Shown: positions 49,210 to 61,017 of the stretch, piece by piece | Position numbering within the stretch: position 1 is the first letter of the stretch | How the letters are laid out: every line of letters begins with the position of its first letter | Assembly (NCBI RefSeq): GCF_019175285.1 | Contig: NC_056525.1 | Coordinates: 135,988,123-136,052,122, forward strand | Length of the DNA stretch: 64,000 nt | Direction: 5' to 3' | Source: Sceloporus undulatus | Taxonomy: Eukaryota; Chordata; Lepidosauria; Squamata; Phrynosomatidae | Translations under genes and position numbers: made by a program | The notes under the pieces: model-generated | The model's input: only the letters and a program-made list of their open reading frames with translations | Told to the model about the DNA's origin: nothing | The model's database searches: none

Positions 49210-52200
49210 ATTTTCAATCTGTATTAGTATGTGGATGACATATATTTCCCTCTACCGTTTGCCTATGAAGAAGCAGTGGAAAGTCAAAACTGACATTAAT
49301 AGACTGAATGTGACATAACAAATTAACCTAGATAAGACAGAATCACTGCCAATACATTCACAAATGTGTCCAACAGGACTTATTCACAATAAATTTGTCC
49401 AGCTAAGGTAAAGGTTAATATATTTCCATGTCTAATGACTGCTATGTGTCATTAACATGGATAGCTTCAGTTGTCAAGGCTCAGGACAGGTAAAATTAAA
49501 TTCATCCAGTATTTACTGATCAATTTTAACAAGAAAGCAGAAGTATGCTCACCAACATTAACTAAAAAAAGGATGGTACGTTTCTTTTGGGTTACATTAA
49601 CAATGTCAACTCTGGAACTGTGTGACTATCTCTTCATAGTTTCTCAGTCTCAATATAAATGCTTTGAATACATTTCATCAAATATTATCAAATAACATTT
49701 TTAAGTTTCCTTTGCAAGAAATGAACAGAGATAACACAAAAAGTAAAAACCTTGGAAATATTTTAATATTATTCCAGTTTAGATATTACTTGATGCATAG
49801 CACTGATACTAGCTGAACCTGAGTGTATACAATTTCATCACCGACTTACTCAAAGTGTTATCACGACAGATAGGACAGTACCTCCCCACAAATACACCCA
49901 AGAGTAGAACTGCAACCAGGAATCCTGTATATCACAGTTCTAATCTAGCGCTGCTGTCAGCTTTCCTCTCTCCTGTTGTTCCCAGCATTGGAGTATAAGA
50001 AGCTGAGTGATTATTCTGTTTTATTAAATTTATCAGTAATTGAGAATGCTGCAGGCAAGATAAAACAAGGCAAGTGACAGCAAGGAGCAAAGAGAACATT
50101 TCTAATCACTTGTGTTGTAGCAGCTGACACAGGGTGACAGTACAGGCATACCTCAGTTAACAAAGCCTCTGACAGCGAAGATCCTTTTTGCAAATATTTT
50201 TTATGCTTGATGAGCCCTTGATCTTTTTTCTTCTCAGTCTAGCGGGAAAACCAGCACTGGCACTGGGAGGAGAATGAAATAAGGCTAGAGAAACGCAGGC
50301 TTTCAGTGTTGGGTTCCGGTTGTGTGCCTACAGTAAACGCAACAGACAAAGCTTGAGCTAGAAAACAGTGGGATTCTTCTCTACCAGATTCTGCTGCTTA
50401 CATGTGTGCCAACCTAAAACAGGCTGTCTCTAGAACCCCTTACTGAGCACGCATGAACAAAACTGAGAAATAGATGAGCCTGCCTCATGAGCTACAATCA
50501 ACATATTTTAAAAAGCAGAGATATATAGGGCCACAAAAATGGAAATCTTAAGAAAAGTGGAGGCTGGTGAGTCATTCCTGGACTAATTTGGGAAGAGCCT
50601 TCAAATGGTCTCTAGATGGCAGAGAACGTTTGTTTACTTATGCAAGGCTCACCTGTCTTGGATGTTTGATTTTACATGTGCATACTGTTAGTTTTGAAAA
50701 AAAGTTTCCTTGGGCCAGATGCACTCCTGCCAAAATACAATATAAAATCCTCATTCAATTTACTCATCCATCCTGAAAATTTTGATCTCTTGGATTTCCA
50801 CTTTGACGGTGCCTCTTATTTTGCTGAAGAGGTGTGCTACATCAACTTATGTTTCAGCAATTTAGCACATTGCTCAAATGATGTGCCATTAAAAACTAGA
50901 AAGCCTGTGATAACAGTACCTTGATTACCTTTTCTACCATATTTTTCATTAAAGAAGTAATGCTCAGAGACACATCTACTTTATTAACTGAGGTAAACTT
51001 GTATTGGCTCTAGGGAAAGTGCAATGGCAAATGGGAAATCTTGGCTGGGTGACAGCAGAAATGCTACCTATGTCAGAATCTGATGGAACAGCATAGCTTG
51101 AAATGGGACAGGGTTGTTTGACCAATGACATAGCATTACACAGTATAGTATCTTCAATAATCAGAAGATGAAAACAAATTTCCAGAGTCCCACTGGAAAA
51201 AAAATGACACACAGGATATGCTGCACTACTTATTCAGGAAAGGCTCCAAATTCAGATGCAAGACAGAAGGGAAAACTGAGACAATTTTTTTCAGACAGGA
51301 ATAAAAGCAAAGCATTAGGCAACAGCAGGGTACAATTCACTTGGTGGGTTTTAAAAAAACACATCTGTCATAATCTGTCTGGGAGTAGTGGCCTCTTTCA
51401 GGAACAGGCATTACAGAAAAGCAAGAATACAATCTGCAAAAGGCACTTTATCAACTTTGACAATTATCAGATCACTAGACTGAAATTCTGCAAGAAAGAG
51501 AATGACAGAAGCCAAACATTTCCCCTACAGAGAATGGATAGCAGGTAACCTTGTTCAGACAGCCCTCTTTCTGAATCAATATTGTACTTTGTTTTTAAAA
51601 AGCTGCAGATACACAGATATACATAGGTGGAAGCCTGGGAAATTATTCTACTGCAGTCCATCAAGAAAGCACCATGATTCCTCCCCTTCGAAGATTCTTC
51701 ATTAGGTAGACAACAAGGTTTAAAGAAGTGGATAGTTATTGTACAGGAGTCTGCCATTCTGTTATTATTAGAACATATTAAATATTTAATATTAAAGATT
51801 CAAGAGCAAAAACAAAAATGCTGCCTTCATCTTATGAGCCAAAACAAACTACATACAGATTGTACCAGAAGTGCAGAAGGTGACTCTTTTTCTCCCATAG
51901 CCCATCCTCCCCAAGCAAGACACGAAAATGAACTCTTATATAGCAATCTGCTTCCATGCCCTGTTAGGCAGCTAGCAATAAGATTACTATGAAATTTATT
52001 TCGGTTTAAGCTACAGTCCAACCAATGAAAACATGCTTTCTTTGAGCTGAGAGAAAAGCCAGATAAAATCCCCTAGGCAGAGGTGGGCTGCTTTAGTGGG
52101 TTGATAAGGCAATTTCATCCTATCAGATCCTATTGTAGGTGACATCTTCCCTTAAAACTTGGTTCCAGTATCTACAAGGTTTTCCTTGGTTAAAAAACAA

Positions 52201-52462
52201 AACAAAACTTGTTTTAGAGGAATACTGCATTTCCAGGTGTTTCTGGACCATAACTCCTTTTAAAATTATGACCAAGGTTCTGTTGCTGCACAGTCAAAAT
52301 TAGATACGAGATGGAAAGCAGGGGCTGAAGGAAAGCATAGGCCATTCCAAAGTAAATGTGATGAGATTTAAGAAAGATCTGAAATACTTTCAGCCATTAT
52401 TCTCTTTTCATGATAACACATGTTGGGCAGAGGGTTACTTCCAGAAGACACAAACATGAAAG
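49210..52462. other. SLC35A4 3' side, 3' UTR and intergenic
   Basis: Minus-strand AATAAA words at 51995-52000 and 50979-50984 are candidate polyadenylation signals, 463 and about 1480 bases after the SLC35A4 stop. No further gene seen; the kinesin-like gene converges from the left. Confidence 0.45.
50142..50215 (+). repeat. Tigger-like end fragment
   Basis: Starts CAGGCATACCTCAGTTAACA, the pattern of Tigger/pogo termini; only one end is visible. Confidence 0.4.
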
Positions 52463-53437
52463 CTATTTGACCCCGTAATACAAGTAAACTGCCAAGCCAA
52501 TCATCAGTACAGAAAGGAAAAAAAAGGTGGTTAGGTGGACGTTAAAGAGGATGACAGAGAGCAGAGCATTAACCATAATGGAGCAGGAGATCACAAAAAG
52601 TCTAGTGATATTAGTACTGTGTTTCATGACCACAGACATTATCAAACCATTCAAGGCTTGGCTTATAATAACTAACAATATCCAAAATGAAAAGCCCTCC
52701 AGAAACCCAGCTGCTGAGCTGCTTGCCAGATGGATAATCATATTCAGCATAACACCAAAAAGGTAAAGAAACAAATTTTGAAGGTTAAGAGGCAGGTCCT
52801 GGGTCTTCAATACGACTTCAGTATAGACAGCAGATAGGCCTGAAATCAGGCAATACAGCAAGATCAGCACCAAGCCAATGGGAGTAATGTGCAGCTGCAT
52901 GTCAGAGGCACGCAAGTGCTCTGGGTCCTGTAGGCCTCCATATGTATAAAATGCTCCAGCAGCTGTCAGTAGGGAGAGGGCTAGCCACTTGCGCAGAGTC
53001 AGTCTTTGGTGCAAGAAGAGACTGAAAAGAAGGGCAGTACTTCCAATTTTTAAGTTGCTTAGCACCTGAAATGTACTAGGATCCATGAACAGCTGCAGAT
53101 GAACCACTAAGTTGTTGTTAGCTGCATACAGCAAAGCTGAGAGAGCAAAAGGAGCAGCGTGATACCATGACACTGAGATCCTTAGTTGTCTCCAGTCCCA
53201 GATTAGCAGGAAAACTAAGGAGAAAACTAACTTTGTTAACTCAATCAAAACCACCACAGAGGAGGCACTGAATGGGATCTGGCCATTCTCTTTGCTGAGA
53301 GTCAAGAGTGGGGCATGGGAGCCATAGATAACAACAGACAGGATCAGCATCAGCCCCCACAGGACCTTCTCAGGTACCAGAGCAGCAGTAGGGCTTATCA
53401 GGCTACCAACAGCATGATAACCTTTGTGCAATAACAT
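52463..53437 (-). CDS. SLC35A4: SLC35A4, nucleotide-sugar transporter family protein
   Basis: 324-residue multi-pass membrane protein of the SLC35A (nucleotide-sugar transporter) family, the same length as human SLC35A4 from memory. Conserved blocks include YGSHAPLLTL, ELTKLVFSL, AAPFALSALLYAANNNLVVH, MDPSTFQVLSNLKIGSTALL, LHITPIGLVLILLYCLISGL, LQNLFLYLFGV, SQALNGLIMSVVMKHS, NITRLFVISCSIMVNALLSV and a C-terminal YLYYGVK. About ten hydrophobic helices are visible. Family members act in the Golgi or endomembranes; SLC35A4 has been linked to CDP-ribitol and UDP-sugar handling, with the substrate still uncertain. The ATG at 53437 is chosen because it restores the family length; the open frame continues slightly upstream without another ATG. 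The gene is one coding exon downstream of the microprotein frame on the same strand. A rival view that this is another SLC35A member is unlikely given the motifs and synteny. Confidence 0.95.
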   Translation of the reverse strand: MLLHKGYHAVGSLISPTAALVPEKVLWGLMLILSVVIYGSHAPLLTLSKENGQIPFSASSVVVLIELTKLVFSLVFLLIWDWRQLRISVSWYHAAPFALSALLYAANNNLVVHLQLFMDPSTFQVLSNLKIGSTALLFSLFLHQRLTLRKWLALSLLTAAGAFYTYGGLQDPEHLRASDMQLHITPIGLVLILLYCLISGLSAVYTEVVLKTQDLPLNLQNLFLYLFGVMLNMIIHLASSSAAGFLEGFSFWILLVIISQALNGLIMSVVMKHSTNITRLFVISCSIMVNALLSVILFNVHLTTFFFLSVLMIGLAVYLYYGVK

Positions 53438-53996
53438 TTCTGTGATTTGGGGAGACAAGTGGAGAACAACTCTATAACTTTTTTTTAGGAGAGCTGAAAT
53501 GCCAAGTCTTGGCCTTTTAATGTCATCTTCATCAAGGAAAGTTCATGACATGTTTAATGAGTAAGATCAGTAAAAGAGTAACTGATGGTGAGAAACACAT
53601 GTCAGTTTAGTATACAAGCATGATTGAGGGGAAAAAGATAACTCAAAGTTCCAAAGTCTGAAGCTGAAAAGCATAGTGACCTAACAGTTGCCCTTAATAC
53701 CATCAGAATGATAAATACACCAGAGAAAAGAAATGTAGTTGTTCAAGCTGAAGGCTATCCAAGTCCCAGGAGGACTGAAAAAGGAACCATGGCTTTCATG
53801 ACATAATGAATTGAAATTAGTTACAATCAGACCGGCTGACAAGTCATAATCATCCAGTATATCCACTTTCCTAGTGAATATGAATTCTGAAAGGGGAGCC
53901 AAACATTTATGACCTACATAGAGTTGAAATAGTTGATAAATTCTAAGCTGAGAAGCAGGATCCTCTGGAGTGTATCACTGCGTGGGGTGTTCACTT
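53438..53996 (-). other. spacer between the two SLC35A4 reading frames
   Basis: 559 bases between the microprotein stop and the SLC35A4 start. It may be exonic, or hold a short intron; only short out-of-frame ORFs are present. Confidence 0.5.
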
Positions 53997-56900
53997 TTAG
54001 TCTGGTCCTTTCCTGAGGGAGTTGAAGTAGTCTTTGATAGTCTTTTCCACATTAGGAACTGCATAGTTCTGAGCAGCATACACACCAGTACATGTCCCCA
54101 CCAAAAATCCCAGAACTGCTGAAGATCTGAGCTTGGCTACGACATACCCAGCAAGAAACCCTTTGAGAAATGGAGATGCCAGTAAAGAACCTTCCTGCAG
54201 AAAAAGCAAATAACAGGCAGATGAAACTGACATCTAAATACAACAAAAATCCAAACTAAGGACGTTATCACACTGGAGGAATGTCTCTCAATTTCGAAAG
54301 AAAAGAAAGTAGGGCCAATTCGAAAATGAACACTATTACGCTGATGGTTATCAAATGCACAGAAGAACACAACGCACATTCCAAAGCCAAAGTAGTGTGA
54401 ATGCAAAAGAAACTATCATATGAGTACGTACGTACCCTTCATAGTCTAGAATTTGAATTAGCATCCCTCTACATGCACAGTGAGGGCAGAATCGGATCGT
54501 GACCTTTTTATACTTCCTGTGGGGCTTGCCTCCGGTTCCCATGGTTTTGCCTTGTTTCACATTATTTGTTCATTCATTACCCTTTATTTCACGTTATTTA
54601 GGCAATTCACCAATTCAAAATCAGTCCAAAGCAACCTTGTACTTGGTTTGAACATTGGACTATGACTTTAAAAGGCAGGGATCGAATCCCACTGGGTGAT
54701 CTTGTACAAGTCACACTCTCTCAGCTTCCTCAAAAAATGGCAATGGCAAACCACATCTGAATAAACCTGAAAACCCTGCGACAGGGTTGTGAGAGAGAAA
54801 GAGAGAGCCAATCCCTTCCTTTCCCTTGGAGAGGAAGAGTTTGCAAAGGGAAAGAACTGGAAAGGGCTGAGAGGAGGAGGGCATCAGTGTGCGTGTGTCT
54901 CTGTGGAGAGAGCTGCTTCATCTCCAAAACAGCTCCAGAAGTACTCCGAAAGGAGAGAAAAGCCCCACATACCTGGACGGAGGAAAAAATTGCAGCCAGC
55001 AAAGGAGCTTGGGAATTGTAGTCTGATTTGAAGGCAATCCAAGGGCGACCGAGACATGCGTTCCATACCTCCCAAACTCAAATTGAATGCAACATTGGAA
55101 TGGAACAGGATTTGTAAATTCTGTATTTAATAATATAATAATAAATTGTTTATTTATAGACTGCTTTTCCTATAGATCAAAGCGGTGTACAATCGGTAAA
55201 AATTTTCCCGAATTTATACATCTCTCGGTTGACCCTGGATTGGGTTCAAATTGACCTAGCATTGACTTCGATTACGTCTGATAACCTCTCGCGTAATAAC
55301 GTGAATCTGCATGATTGCATCCGGGATCACGCTACATTGACCTTCCAATTAACCCCAATTTGCCCCATCTGAAAATGACCTAAAATATGATCCCATTGTT
55401 CACCATTTGCTATAAATGGTTATGACCAATGCAAGGGTGGTATAATCTTGTCAACAAGGGGGAAAATATATACATTTCTTGTATTTTGAAATGGGGAATG
55501 ATACATAAAATACAACTTTCTGGAAATACTGTTTTACTCTAATATTGGGATGGACAACTCAAACATTATTATTGCCTTTTGGGAAATACCGATAAACAGA
55601 TAAGAACTAAGCAGTTCCAGTTTTACCTGTCCGACTCCAGCCTGCACTTCAGTTTCGACTCTTTGTTTCAAGCTTTCCAACTGATCCTTCAAAAAAGCAA
55701 GATCTTTCAGCTTTGGTACAGAGTCCTATACATTGGAAAGAAACACAGCATATTCCATTTTGCATGCACACATGCATTTTAGTATCTTTGTTTTAGAAAG
55801 CAAAAGCCAAAGAAAGGCTGTCCAGCAATTCTAATTGAATTTCTAATATCTAAACCCAGTTATGCCTCTGATTGTTACCGCAGTTAAATGAGAAGAGGAA
55901 CTTCATATATTTTTACTCTCTAGATTCTTTCCCAAAATATTAATGCCAACTAGTTGCATATACAACACAGTTTAGTCATTATTATTATTATTATATTTTA
56001 TTTATAAAGAGCTGTAAATTTGCACATATGCTATTTAAGAATGGAAAATGGAATTCACTAGTCTTTAATCAAATAAAGAGAACTGGCGTAGTGATTTGAG
56101 CATTGGAACTGTGTTTCTGGAGATGAGAATTCAAATCCTTGCTCAGGCATGGAAACTGCTCACCTTGGGCAAGTCGCACTCTCTCAGCCACAGAGTAAGG
56201 CAAAGCCAACCACTCCCTCTGAACAAATCTTGCCAAGAAATCCCTGTGGCAAGTATGCCTTGGGGTCATCATAACTCCAACAATAACAACCAAATAAAAC
56301 AAGTAACATTGAAGGTACAAAATAACTACCATTAGGTATAATAATAAGAGGCTTGCCTCACTGAGCCATCTTGAAAAGGATGGGTCATAGGACTCCAGAT
56401 AGCTTTGCCACAAGACTATTGTGGGGAAGAGGATAAGAAAGGGGTGCTTGGGAGATAAGGAAAGAACAGCCAACTCCTCAGTTTTCAGGACCCCTCTATT
56501 CTCCTGGAAGTGGTCATAGTAACAGGAGCCTTGTTCCAGCTTGAGCTCTTTATGTATTTGCACAGTTCTCTGTATAACAACAGTGAGGCTATTATCTCCA
56601 GCAATTGATGAATGCCTGCTCTCAAAAATACTGTCTCCCACCCCTCCTACACTGGTATGAAAGCAAGTGTGATGTAGTGGTTTGAGTGTTGGACTCAGTT
56701 CAGATTTCTGTTCAACCATGGAAATGCACTTGGTGACATTAGTGAAGTCACACTCTCCTAGCTTCAGGAGGTAAAGCCAAACCTCCCTCTGAACTCTGTG
56801 GCAAGTTTGCCTTAGGGTTGCATAAGCTAGATACAACTTGAAGGCATACAACAACAATTAAATTAGACTTTTGATATTTAGACTTCAACTGAATGTCTTT

Positions 56901-59305
56901 TGCATGTTTGGGACCAATCAGTAAACTTTAGCTTTTTGAAGAAAATTGCTGGGTTTGTTTTGTTTTTCATGAAACTTAGTGTGCGACAAATTTTATGGCA
57001 TGCAAGATCTTGAAGTACAACAATATTTCATGAAATACTAAAACTAGGATTGTACATGCCATTGTATTTCCCATCAATATGTCTGGATGTGAAGAGGTGG
57101 AAGGCGAAGAAAACTGACAGGAAGAAAATCAACTCATTTGAAATGTGGTAATGCAGAACAGTTCTGTGGATACCATGGACTGTCAAAAAGACAAATAAAT
57201 GAGTCCTAGAGCAAATCAATCCTGAACTCTCCCTAGAAACCAAAATGACAAAACTGAAGCTGTAAGAAATAACTTCTTTTCCCTCTGATTCGTAAGGATC
57301 TGTTCCAGAACCCTGAGAATCAGAAATATTGCAGATATTCAATGCCCATTCGTTATAATGGGGGTGTGCTCCCATGCATGCTCCTGCACATAAACCCTGG
57401 GTGCGCACCGTTTTGTCCCTCCCCGCTTGCCATCCATGAAGGACCAAAGCCGCAGATCCCAAGACTGCAAATAGGGAGGGACGAGTATACTATGATGCTT
57501 GGTAAGGTAGAAGGCAGCAGAAAAGGGGGAAGAACTCATTCCAGATGGGTAGATTCAACCAAGGAAGCCATTACTCTGAGTCTGCAAGACTAGAATAGGG
57601 CTACTGAGAAAAGGGAGTCTCAGCGATCTCTCATTCATAGGGTCCCCATAAGTCAAAGTTGGCTTGAAAGCAACCACTAACAATTAAACTTTTGTTTTCA
57701 TTCAGAGTGTAAGTCAAATAATTACTAACAACCCACACAACAATGGGTATTTTGCCTAGTCTTCTAATAATTAATTGTCATCGTCTTTAATGAGTAAAAG
57801 AAAAGATTACATGGATAGATATTCTAATCTGGAAAGAATACTAACATAGAGTCAATTTGATTATATCTTTGGGCTGCTATAAAACTAATATTCAGAAGCA
57901 AAGTCTTACTTCATCTCCTTGCAGAGTATGGTAATCTTCAACATTGTTCAGAACTATACAAGCAGAAGCTAATAGTCATTCAGGAGATTCAGATGTTTTT
58001 ACTTTTATTTTTGTACTTTGTTGTTGTGTGCTTTCAAGTTGTTTCTGACTTAGGGTGGAACCCATTATGGGGTTTTCTGGGGCTGAGAGTGTGTGACTCA
58101 CCTAAGGTTACTCAGAGGCTGTCTGCACAAGCCAAAAAGTCCATCTTCCCCTGGCCTCACACTGTCCTGTTTGGACAACGCANNNNNNNNNNAGCTAAAA
58201 CCCCACAACCAGGATCGGGCTAGATCCAGGCAGACTGGATACAGATCCAGTGGATCCGTCCTGATCCCAGGGTAAACAGCCCGGGTCAATTTGAGCCCGA
58301 TTTGCTGCAGAGCTTCCTGGAAACTCCAGGGCAACCCCTGGCTGTTTAAACGGTCTCTAACCATGCGGTGCCTCAGCAATTAAGACGCTGACACTGATCA
58401 TTGCAAGGTGTGCAGGTTGTCAGTTCGTGGCCCAAGTGTCGTGGGACGAAGTGAGCTCCTGTCACCCAGCTTCTGCCAACTTAGCAATTCGAAAGCATGT
58501 GAAAGTGCAAGTAGATAAATAGATGCCACTTTGGTGGGAAGGTAACAGCATTCTCTGCATTCATGCTGGCCGCATGACCACAGAGTCGTCTTCGGACAAG
58601 GCTGGCTCTTTGGCTTAGCAATGGAGATGAGCCCCTTACAGCCAGGCATGTCCAGATAACCTTGTCAAAGGGGAAACCTTTATCTTTTTACCCACTCCTT
58701 ACCTTTCTACGCCACGGCTCCTAATAGGAAACCCTCTATCGTCACATCTGACATGGAGTTAGGGTGTCTGGCCGTGTGGGGTGTAGCTAGGTGCCCCATT
58801 TCTGGGGTGTGTTGAGAAACTGGAGCCATGTGTCCAAAGGAGGGCGACTAAAATGGTGAAGGGTTTGGAAACCATGCCCTATGAGGAATGACTCAGGGAG
58901 CAGGGGATGTTTAGCCTGGAGAAGAGAAGGTTAAGAGGTGATATGATAGCCCTGTTTCAATACTTGAAGGGGTGTCATATTGAATAGCATGGGCTCATCT
59001 TATGCTCTCTGCTCAGGGTCTCTGTGGGTTTCCAGGGCTGAGCAGGGAACCAAACCCTGGCCTCCAATACTGAAACCACTACCCGACACTGGCCCTTTTC
59101 CAGTAAGCATCCACACTGCAGAAATAACCCGGTTGGCATTGCTTTAACACTCTATCTGGCCCAGAGCCCACAACAAACTCCAACTCCCAGAATTCCATAG
59201 CCTTGAGTCACAAAAAGAGTTAAAAGCGGTGCCAAACCGGGTTATTTCTCCAGCGTGGACGCAGCCGAAGAAGGGACAAGTGGGCCTTACCTTGTCGTCC
59301 GCCAT
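53997..59305 (-). CDS. SLC35A4: SLC35A4 microprotein (SLC35A4-MP), encoded by the upstream frame of the SLC35A4 transcript
   Basis: Three minus-strand exons encode 103 residues, matching the length of the human SLC35A4 upstream-frame microprotein. Exon 1 (59291-59305) encodes MADDK and ends in GTAAGG. Exon 2 (55627-55725) encodes [19 protein letters not shown] and continues to EVQAGVGQ. Exon 3 (54000-54194, stop 53997-53999) encodes [20 protein letters not shown], then [20 protein letters not shown] and ends SLRKGPD. All junctions are phase 0 with GT-AG borders. An N-terminal coiled coil ([19 protein letters not shown]) precedes a glycine-rich membrane hairpin ([25 protein letters not shown]). 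The human product is reported in the inner mitochondrial membrane. The frame ends about 560 bases before the SLC35A4 start, so one mRNA probably carries two proteins. Seen: exons and frame. Known: the human microprotein. Inferred: bicistronic use in this species. Confidence 0.92.
54640..54790 (+). mobile_element. tRNA-derived SINE
   Basis: GAACATTGGACTATGAC, GGGATCGAATCCC B-box-like segment, CTTGTACAAGTCACACTCTC and AATGGCAATGGCAAACCACA. It lies in an SLC35A4 intron. Confidence 0.7.
56085..56285 (+). mobile_element. tRNA-derived SINE
   Basis: GGCGTAGTGATTTGAGCATT head (A-box-like), GAGAATTCAAATCC, CTTGGGCAAGTCGCACTCTC and GCCTTGGGGTCATCATAACT tail. Confidence 0.75.
56660..56855 (+). mobile_element. 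tRNA-derived SINE
   Basis: Same family as the previous copy: GTAGTGGTTTGAGTGTTGGA head and GTTTGCCTTAGGGTTGCATA tail. The antisense 262-codon frame at 56069-56857 spans both SINEs and is not a gene. Confidence 0.75.
57045..57690 (+). mobile_element. BovB/RTE LINE fragment interrupted by a Tigger-like MITE
   Basis: BovB words (TGGACTGTCAAAAAGACAAA; CTAGAAACCAAAATGAC; GGTAGAAGGCAGCAGAAAAG; ATTCCAGATGGGTAGATTCA) continue on both sides of an insertion at about 57270-57490 that begins TGATTCGTAAGGATCTGTTC. Confidence 0.7.
58015..58115 (-). mobile_element. tRNA-derived SINE tail, reverse
   Basis: TTGTTGTGTGCTTTCAAGTT and GACTTAGGGTGGAACCC are the reversed tail of the 27975-type SINE. Confidence 0.55.
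58183..58192. other. assembly gap, 10 N
   Basis: Ten N bases in an intron of SLC35A4. The true gap length is unknown. Confidence 0.98.
58355..58690 (+). mobile_element. Sauria SINE, near full length
   Basis: CGGTGCCTCAGCAATTAAGA head, AGTGAGCTCCTGTCACCCAG, CAACTTAGCAATTCGAAAGC, AAGTAGATAAATAGATGCCA, GGCCGCATGACCACAGAG and GGCTTAGCAATGGAGATGAG, all in Sauria SINE order. Confidence 0.85.
58800..58990 (+). mobile_element. CR1 LINE 3' fragment
   Basis: GGAGGGCGACTAAAATGGTG, GGATGTTTAGCCTGGAGAAG and GATATGATAGCCCTGTT match other CR1 copies. Confidence 0.75.
59105..59270. mobile_element. CTGCAGAAATAAC-type palindromic MITE
   Basis: CACACTGCAGAAATAACCCG at left and CGGGTTATTTCTCCAGCGTG at right. 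It lies within 20 bp of SLC35A4 exon 1 on the downstream side. Confidence 0.75.
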
Positions 59306-59600
59306 CTTTCTTGACCAAAGTTACTGGGACGTCGTTCGCGCAGGCGCGCATCGGAAGCCGCTCAGCCATTGGCTTCCTGGAGCGCGCGCGGCTCGCGATC
59401 TTCTGGCCATTCCTGTCTCTTGAAGCCGGAGGCCCAATGACATCATTGGTTTTTTTTTCTCAGCGCGCAGGCGCAGAATGTAATCACGATGCCGTGTCCG
59501 CCATCTTTGTCTCGGTTTTCCAGCTCTGCGCATGCTCAGACCGGTTCTTTCCCCTCCCCTCCCCCCTCAGAGTTGCCTGTGCTTTTTCTCTTTCTCTCAT
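59285..59600. promoter_or_regulatory. CpG-rich promoter of SLC35A4, possibly bidirectional
   Basis: A GC- and CpG-dense block surrounds exon 1 of SLC35A4. It holds GCGCAGGCGC-type NRF1-like words (near 59338 and 59466) and CTGCGCATGCTC (near 59525). YY1-type AAGATGGCGG words occur in minus orientation at 59297-59309, overlapping the microprotein start codon, and at 59496-59508. The unidentified plus-strand gene starts about 1.7 kb away on the other side, so shared control is possible but inferred. Confidence 0.6.
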
Positions 59601-59724
59601 AAGGCCAGCCCTGGAAAGTCCAGCCCCTTTTGGCCAGGCACCTCCTGGGAACTGTAGTTCTCTAAATGGGAAGGAAAGAGACACTCAAAACAGCTTCCTC
59701 AGAGCCTCTACCAGGCTGACCCGC

Positions 59725-60170
59725 CTTTCCCAGGACTAGGCCTCCATTCCAGGCTTCTCCTGTCCAGGAGGAATCCCCAAATGTCCGCCATTTTGAGCAT
59801 GCCTTTAGATTTCTAGGAGTGTGTTTTGGCTTTTCTTTGGTCAAGGCCTACCTTTTTCCTCTGTCTCCTCCATTTTCTGGCGCCTGGCACCAAAGTTAAG
59901 ACTTTCTTAGTCAGGGTGACCAGGCGTCCTCCTTTTCCAGGACAAGGCCTACATTCCAGGCTTGTCCAGGAGCACAATGTCCACCATTTTGGGCATGACT
60001 TGGGTCCAAAACACACTGCAGATTTAACCCAGTTTGAGACCGTCCTCCAAGTTGTGCTGCTTGTCCTCCTTGGAGCATCTGGTCCCCCTGGCATCAAAGT
60101 TAGGGCTTTCTAAGGCAGGTGAGCAGGCGTCCTCCTTTTCCAGGACAAGGCCTGCCTTATTTCAAAAGGT
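59725..60170. repeat. degenerate three-copy repeat upstream of SLC35A4
   Basis: Three copies of a unit with CCAGGACNAGGCCT and a CCATTTTGAG/GGGC end (about 59730-59800, 59925-60000, 60120-60190); part of a truncated 44857-type MITE lies at 60003-60050. Confidence 0.55.
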
Positions 60171-60589
60171 CCTCCATTTTGAGCCTAATTAAGCATGAAT
60201 ATAGAAGTATAATTTGCAATGCCCTATGTTTCTCTCAAATGTCCTACATTTTTGTGGTGCCTTGTCCTCCTTTGCAGTGAGGACACCTTGTTTCTTAGTC
60301 TGCAGCTGCATGGCATAAATAGCCCAGTTTGACACCGCTTTAACTGCCATGACTCCCTCTATTAAATCCTACTCGTGTCCAGTATCAATCAAGAAGCATC
60401 ATTGACTAATTCCCTTTACTTGTCTTCATATACTTTACAGAAGGACCCCAGTCATACAGAGTTCTTCCAATGATTTCTAACCATAAAGGCCAGTTTTCCC
60501 TTCTCCAGAGAGTCCTAGATGCATTAATAAATATAGATATGGGGGGGGGGAGAAATGTGCAGGACTTCCTGCCATAAAAAGTCCAAGTG

Positions 60590-60790
60590 TTCTGGGTTGT
60601 GACTCTGGAAGGCCACGGTTGTATCCTGGCTCGGCCATGGAAGCCACTGGGAGGCCTTGCGAGAGTGCGCCTGTCCCAGAGCCCCACAGTGAGTTTCACC
60701 ACCAAGCCGGTACTCGAACCCTGGTTTCCAGGGCCACAGACCGACGTTTCCACCAATGCGCCACAGAACACTCTGCGAAAGATTCGGCCT
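60590..60790. repeat. degenerate tRNA-SINE-related sequence, mixed orientation
   Basis: GGTTGTATCCTGGCTCGGCC reads forward, while TACTCGAACCCTGGTTTCCA and CACCAATGCGCCACAG read as a reversed tRNA-like head. Confidence 0.4.
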
Positions 60791-61017
60791 CCGCTCCCTA
60801 TTTATAGCTATAGCCACGCAACTGATGACGCCCAGGAAAGGACATGGCAACCCTCTCGCAAAGGTTCCATCTGTGCTCTGGAACTTGCTTGGCTCCATTC
60901 TGGAACCCAACCAGAAGCCCTGCTTCAACTGTTGGCTCTTGGCCGCTGGAGGCCAGAGGCTGCTCTCTGTGAGGCTCCTTGGCCTGGACTCGAGTCTCAG
61001 GCCCCCCTCCGTTGACC

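Noticed and set aside
53438-53458. seven-codon extension of SLC35A4 upstream of the ATG at 53437
   Set aside because: No ATG in the extension; starting at 53437 gives the 324-residue family length.
56069-56857. 262-codon open frame on the minus strand
   Set aside because: It runs antisense through two SINEs and the sequence between them; no family motif.
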